From: Caldifarciminota bacterium | GTDB taxonomy: Bacteria; WOR-3; Hydrothermia; UBA1063; CAJXJZ01 | Length of the DNA stretch: 14,410 nt | Direction: 5' to 3' | Assembly (NCBI GenBank): GCA_027073945.1 | Contig: JALTEL010000685.1 | Location: 1 to 14,410 of the forward strand | Part shown: piece by piece, positions 13,190 through 14,410 of the stretch | Layout of the letters: the number at the start of each line of letters is the position of its first letter | Numbering within the stretch: position 1 is the stretch's first letter | Notes under the pieces: model-generated | What the model saw: only the letters and a program-made list of their open reading frames with translations | Told to the model about the DNA's origin: nothing | Database searches by the model: none | Position numbers and translations under genes: made by a program

Positions 13190-14410
13190 TTACCCGATAT
13201 ATATTAAAACGGTTAAAAATATAAACACAAAGAACATCGATAATTTCAAACCAGCGATATTTTTCTTAAGCAAGCGCGTAAAAACTTCATTTTCAACAAA
13301 TATTGATGCTATGCCGATTACAACAAGAGGAACAATAAACATAACATTGTACAAAAGCAAATAGAAAATTGCACGGAGTCTCATGGAAGGCACCGTGACA
13401 ACATAAGTAATTGTCGGGAGGTATATCTGTCCCGTGCATGCAAGCTCAATACAGGATACAATGAATCCGGTCAACATCACACCAAACAGGATTCTTCCGT
13501 TCACTCCCTTGCGGATAAGCCTGTGAATTAATCTTTTGTATTTATCGGGCAGAACAAGACTCATTTCTCCCGCCTTACCCCTTTTTGCCTTAAAAAAATC
13601 ATGCAGACTGATAACGGCAAATGCTCCTGTGATAACTATAAAAATTGCCTTTATAATTAATCTGATTGCAGAAGAGCGGGATATGAATTCTATTAATCCC
13701 AATGCACCTATGCCAAGTAGGAAATAGCATAGGAAAACCCCGACTGTATAAAAATAGAGTACAAAGAGCTGCCTTTTTCTGTCAGTATAACTGTAGGAGA
13801 GAAAACTCAAAAGAAAAATGAGTACGGCAAAAGCACACGGGTTTATACCATCAATAAGTCCAGCCCCCATAATTGCGGCAATGCCGATTTTATCAAATTC
13901 CTTCTCTATTTTATTTTTCAAATTTTTAGCGGTTGGTTTTATCTTTATTTCTTTCTCCTGGGACATATATCTGTATATGGCGCTATAGGCGAAATTTTTG
14001 CCATAAAATAAGCTATCACCCACCAGAACACCAGGCACAGCAAAGGTACCTGAAATGTCCTTTACCTTCTCGATCCACAACCTTCCAGAAGGGGTATATA
14101 CATTAATCCCCTTAAATATCACCTTCGGAAAATCACGCTTCAGTGCATCTATTATCAATTTACTTTTTTCACATTTTCTGCATCCGGTTTCATAAAAATA
14201 AATAACCTCTCCCTTTACCTGTTTTATTCGCTCACCTGCCACCTGCTTTTTGCATGTACGACATTTACTCTGTGTGTTCAATGTTATTTTATTGTATGCA
14301 AATACCTTTTTTATATTTTTCTCTCCATAAAACAAAGTATCTCTGCAAAAAAGCACGGGTAACTCATTCTTCCCATAAACCGGGAAAGCTGATTCAAGAC
14401 TGTCAAGAAG
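13190..14410 (-). CDS. Thioredoxin-like/CcdA-type transmembrane thiol-disulfide transporter (partial, N-terminus outside window)
   Basis: The minus-strand frame is open to the right edge (407 residues seen). It has a thioredoxin-like domain with active-site CRKC (cysteines at 14180-14182 and 14171-14173) in YFYETGCRKC, closed by the cis-proline strand FAVPGVLVGDSLFYG. After it comes a six-helix CcdA/DsbD-beta-like membrane domain, with one redox Cys in INPCAF (13835-13837) and the other in ELACTGQIYLP (13436-13438). Before it, LPVLFCRDTLFYG resembles the end of a second thioredoxin-like domain, followed by a CRTC pair (14261-14263 and 14252-14254). Such proteins pass electrons from the cytosol to periplasmic or outer thiols, for example in cytochrome c maturation. 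A GTG at 14356 lies inside the domain and is not the true start. It is convergent with the permease gene. Confidence 0.88.
   Translation of the reverse strand, partial: LLDSLESAFPVYGKNELPVLFCRDTLFYGEKNIKKVFAYNKITLNTQSKCRTCKKQVAGERIKQVKGEVIYFYETGCRKCEKSKLIIDALKRDFPKVIFKGINVYTPSGRLWIEKVKDISGTFAVPGVLVGDSLFYGKNFAYSAIYRYMSQEKEIKIKPTAKNLKNKIEKEFDKIGIAAIMGAGLIDGINPCAFAVLIFLLSFLSYSYTDRKRQLFVLYFYTVGVFLCYFLLGIGALGLIEFISRSSAIRLIIKAIFIVITGAFAVISLHDFFKAKRGKAGEMSLVLPDKYKRLIHRLIRKGVNGRILFGVMLTGFIVSCIELACTGQIYLPTITYVVTVPSMRLRAIFYLLLYNVMFIVPLVVIGIASIFVENEVFTRLLKKNIAGLKLSMFFVFIFLTVLIYIG

Noticed and set aside
14354..14356. GTG start for the CcdA-type protein
   Set aside because: The frame continues upstream to the window edge with residues that match a thioredoxin-like domain end, so the true start is outside.
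1..14410. Mobile elements, CRISPR arrays, defence or biosynthetic clusters
   Set aside because: No transposase, integrase, spaced direct repeats, or effector and synthase genes are seen on either strand.

Overview
The window looks like an AT-rich genome segment from a diderm bacterium. Evidence for an outer membrane is an LptE-like lipoprotein, a secreted beta-barrel protein and a lipoprotein signal. Several traits recall uncultured candidate-phylum bacteria (WOR-3/TA06-like): AGA/AGG arginine and ATA isoleucine codons, a FlgD-like Ig tail on a secreted protein, split enzymes, and promoters that abut the start codon. That lineage is a guess. I see no mobile element, CRISPR array or phage gene. 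Coding density is very high, with most adjacent genes overlapping by 1-8 nt.

Layout. 1-1210 (minus, runs off the left edge): outer-membrane barrel protein with carboxypeptidase-regulatory-like domains. 1211-1357: divergent promoter region. 1358-2647: enolase. 2717-2789: tRNA-Ala(TGC) with its own promoter and no visible terminator. It is followed at once by a plus-strand run: a small putative secreted protein, a short SerA-type dehydrogenase, a GAF-GGDEF diguanylate cyclase, a solute-binding lipoprotein and a secreted carbohydrate-binding-like protein (2803-7287). 7291-9596: a second unit with a promoter, a protein with two DUF4388-like repeats, an orphan eight-helix sensor-type membrane protein and an LptE-like lipoprotein. 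9593-13188: a third unit with a promoter, a stand-alone glutaminase (nitrilase fold), NAD synthetase, PurH and a half-size TauE/SafE permease. 13190-14410 (minus, runs off the right edge): a CcdA-type membrane thiol-disulfide transporter with thioredoxin-like domains in front.

How the genes fit together. Enolase and SerA touch lower glycolysis and serine supply. The glutaminase and NadE probably form a two-subunit glutamine-dependent NAD synthetase, and PurH makes IMP, so unit three is a nucleotide/cofactor operon. The middle of the window is sensing and cell-surface biology: a c-di-GMP cyclase, a sugar-type binding protein without its permeases, and a secreted binding module.

The most striking cross-window pattern is regulatory. 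Five sigma70-type promoters all have exactly 17-nt spacers. At three of them the -10 box ends only 7-8 nt before the ATG, which predicts leaderless mRNAs, and two of those three carry perfect inverted repeats over the -35 or the spacer. I did not find a clearly new multi-gene system. The best candidates for new biology are the unit at 7291-9596 and the leaderless promoter pattern.
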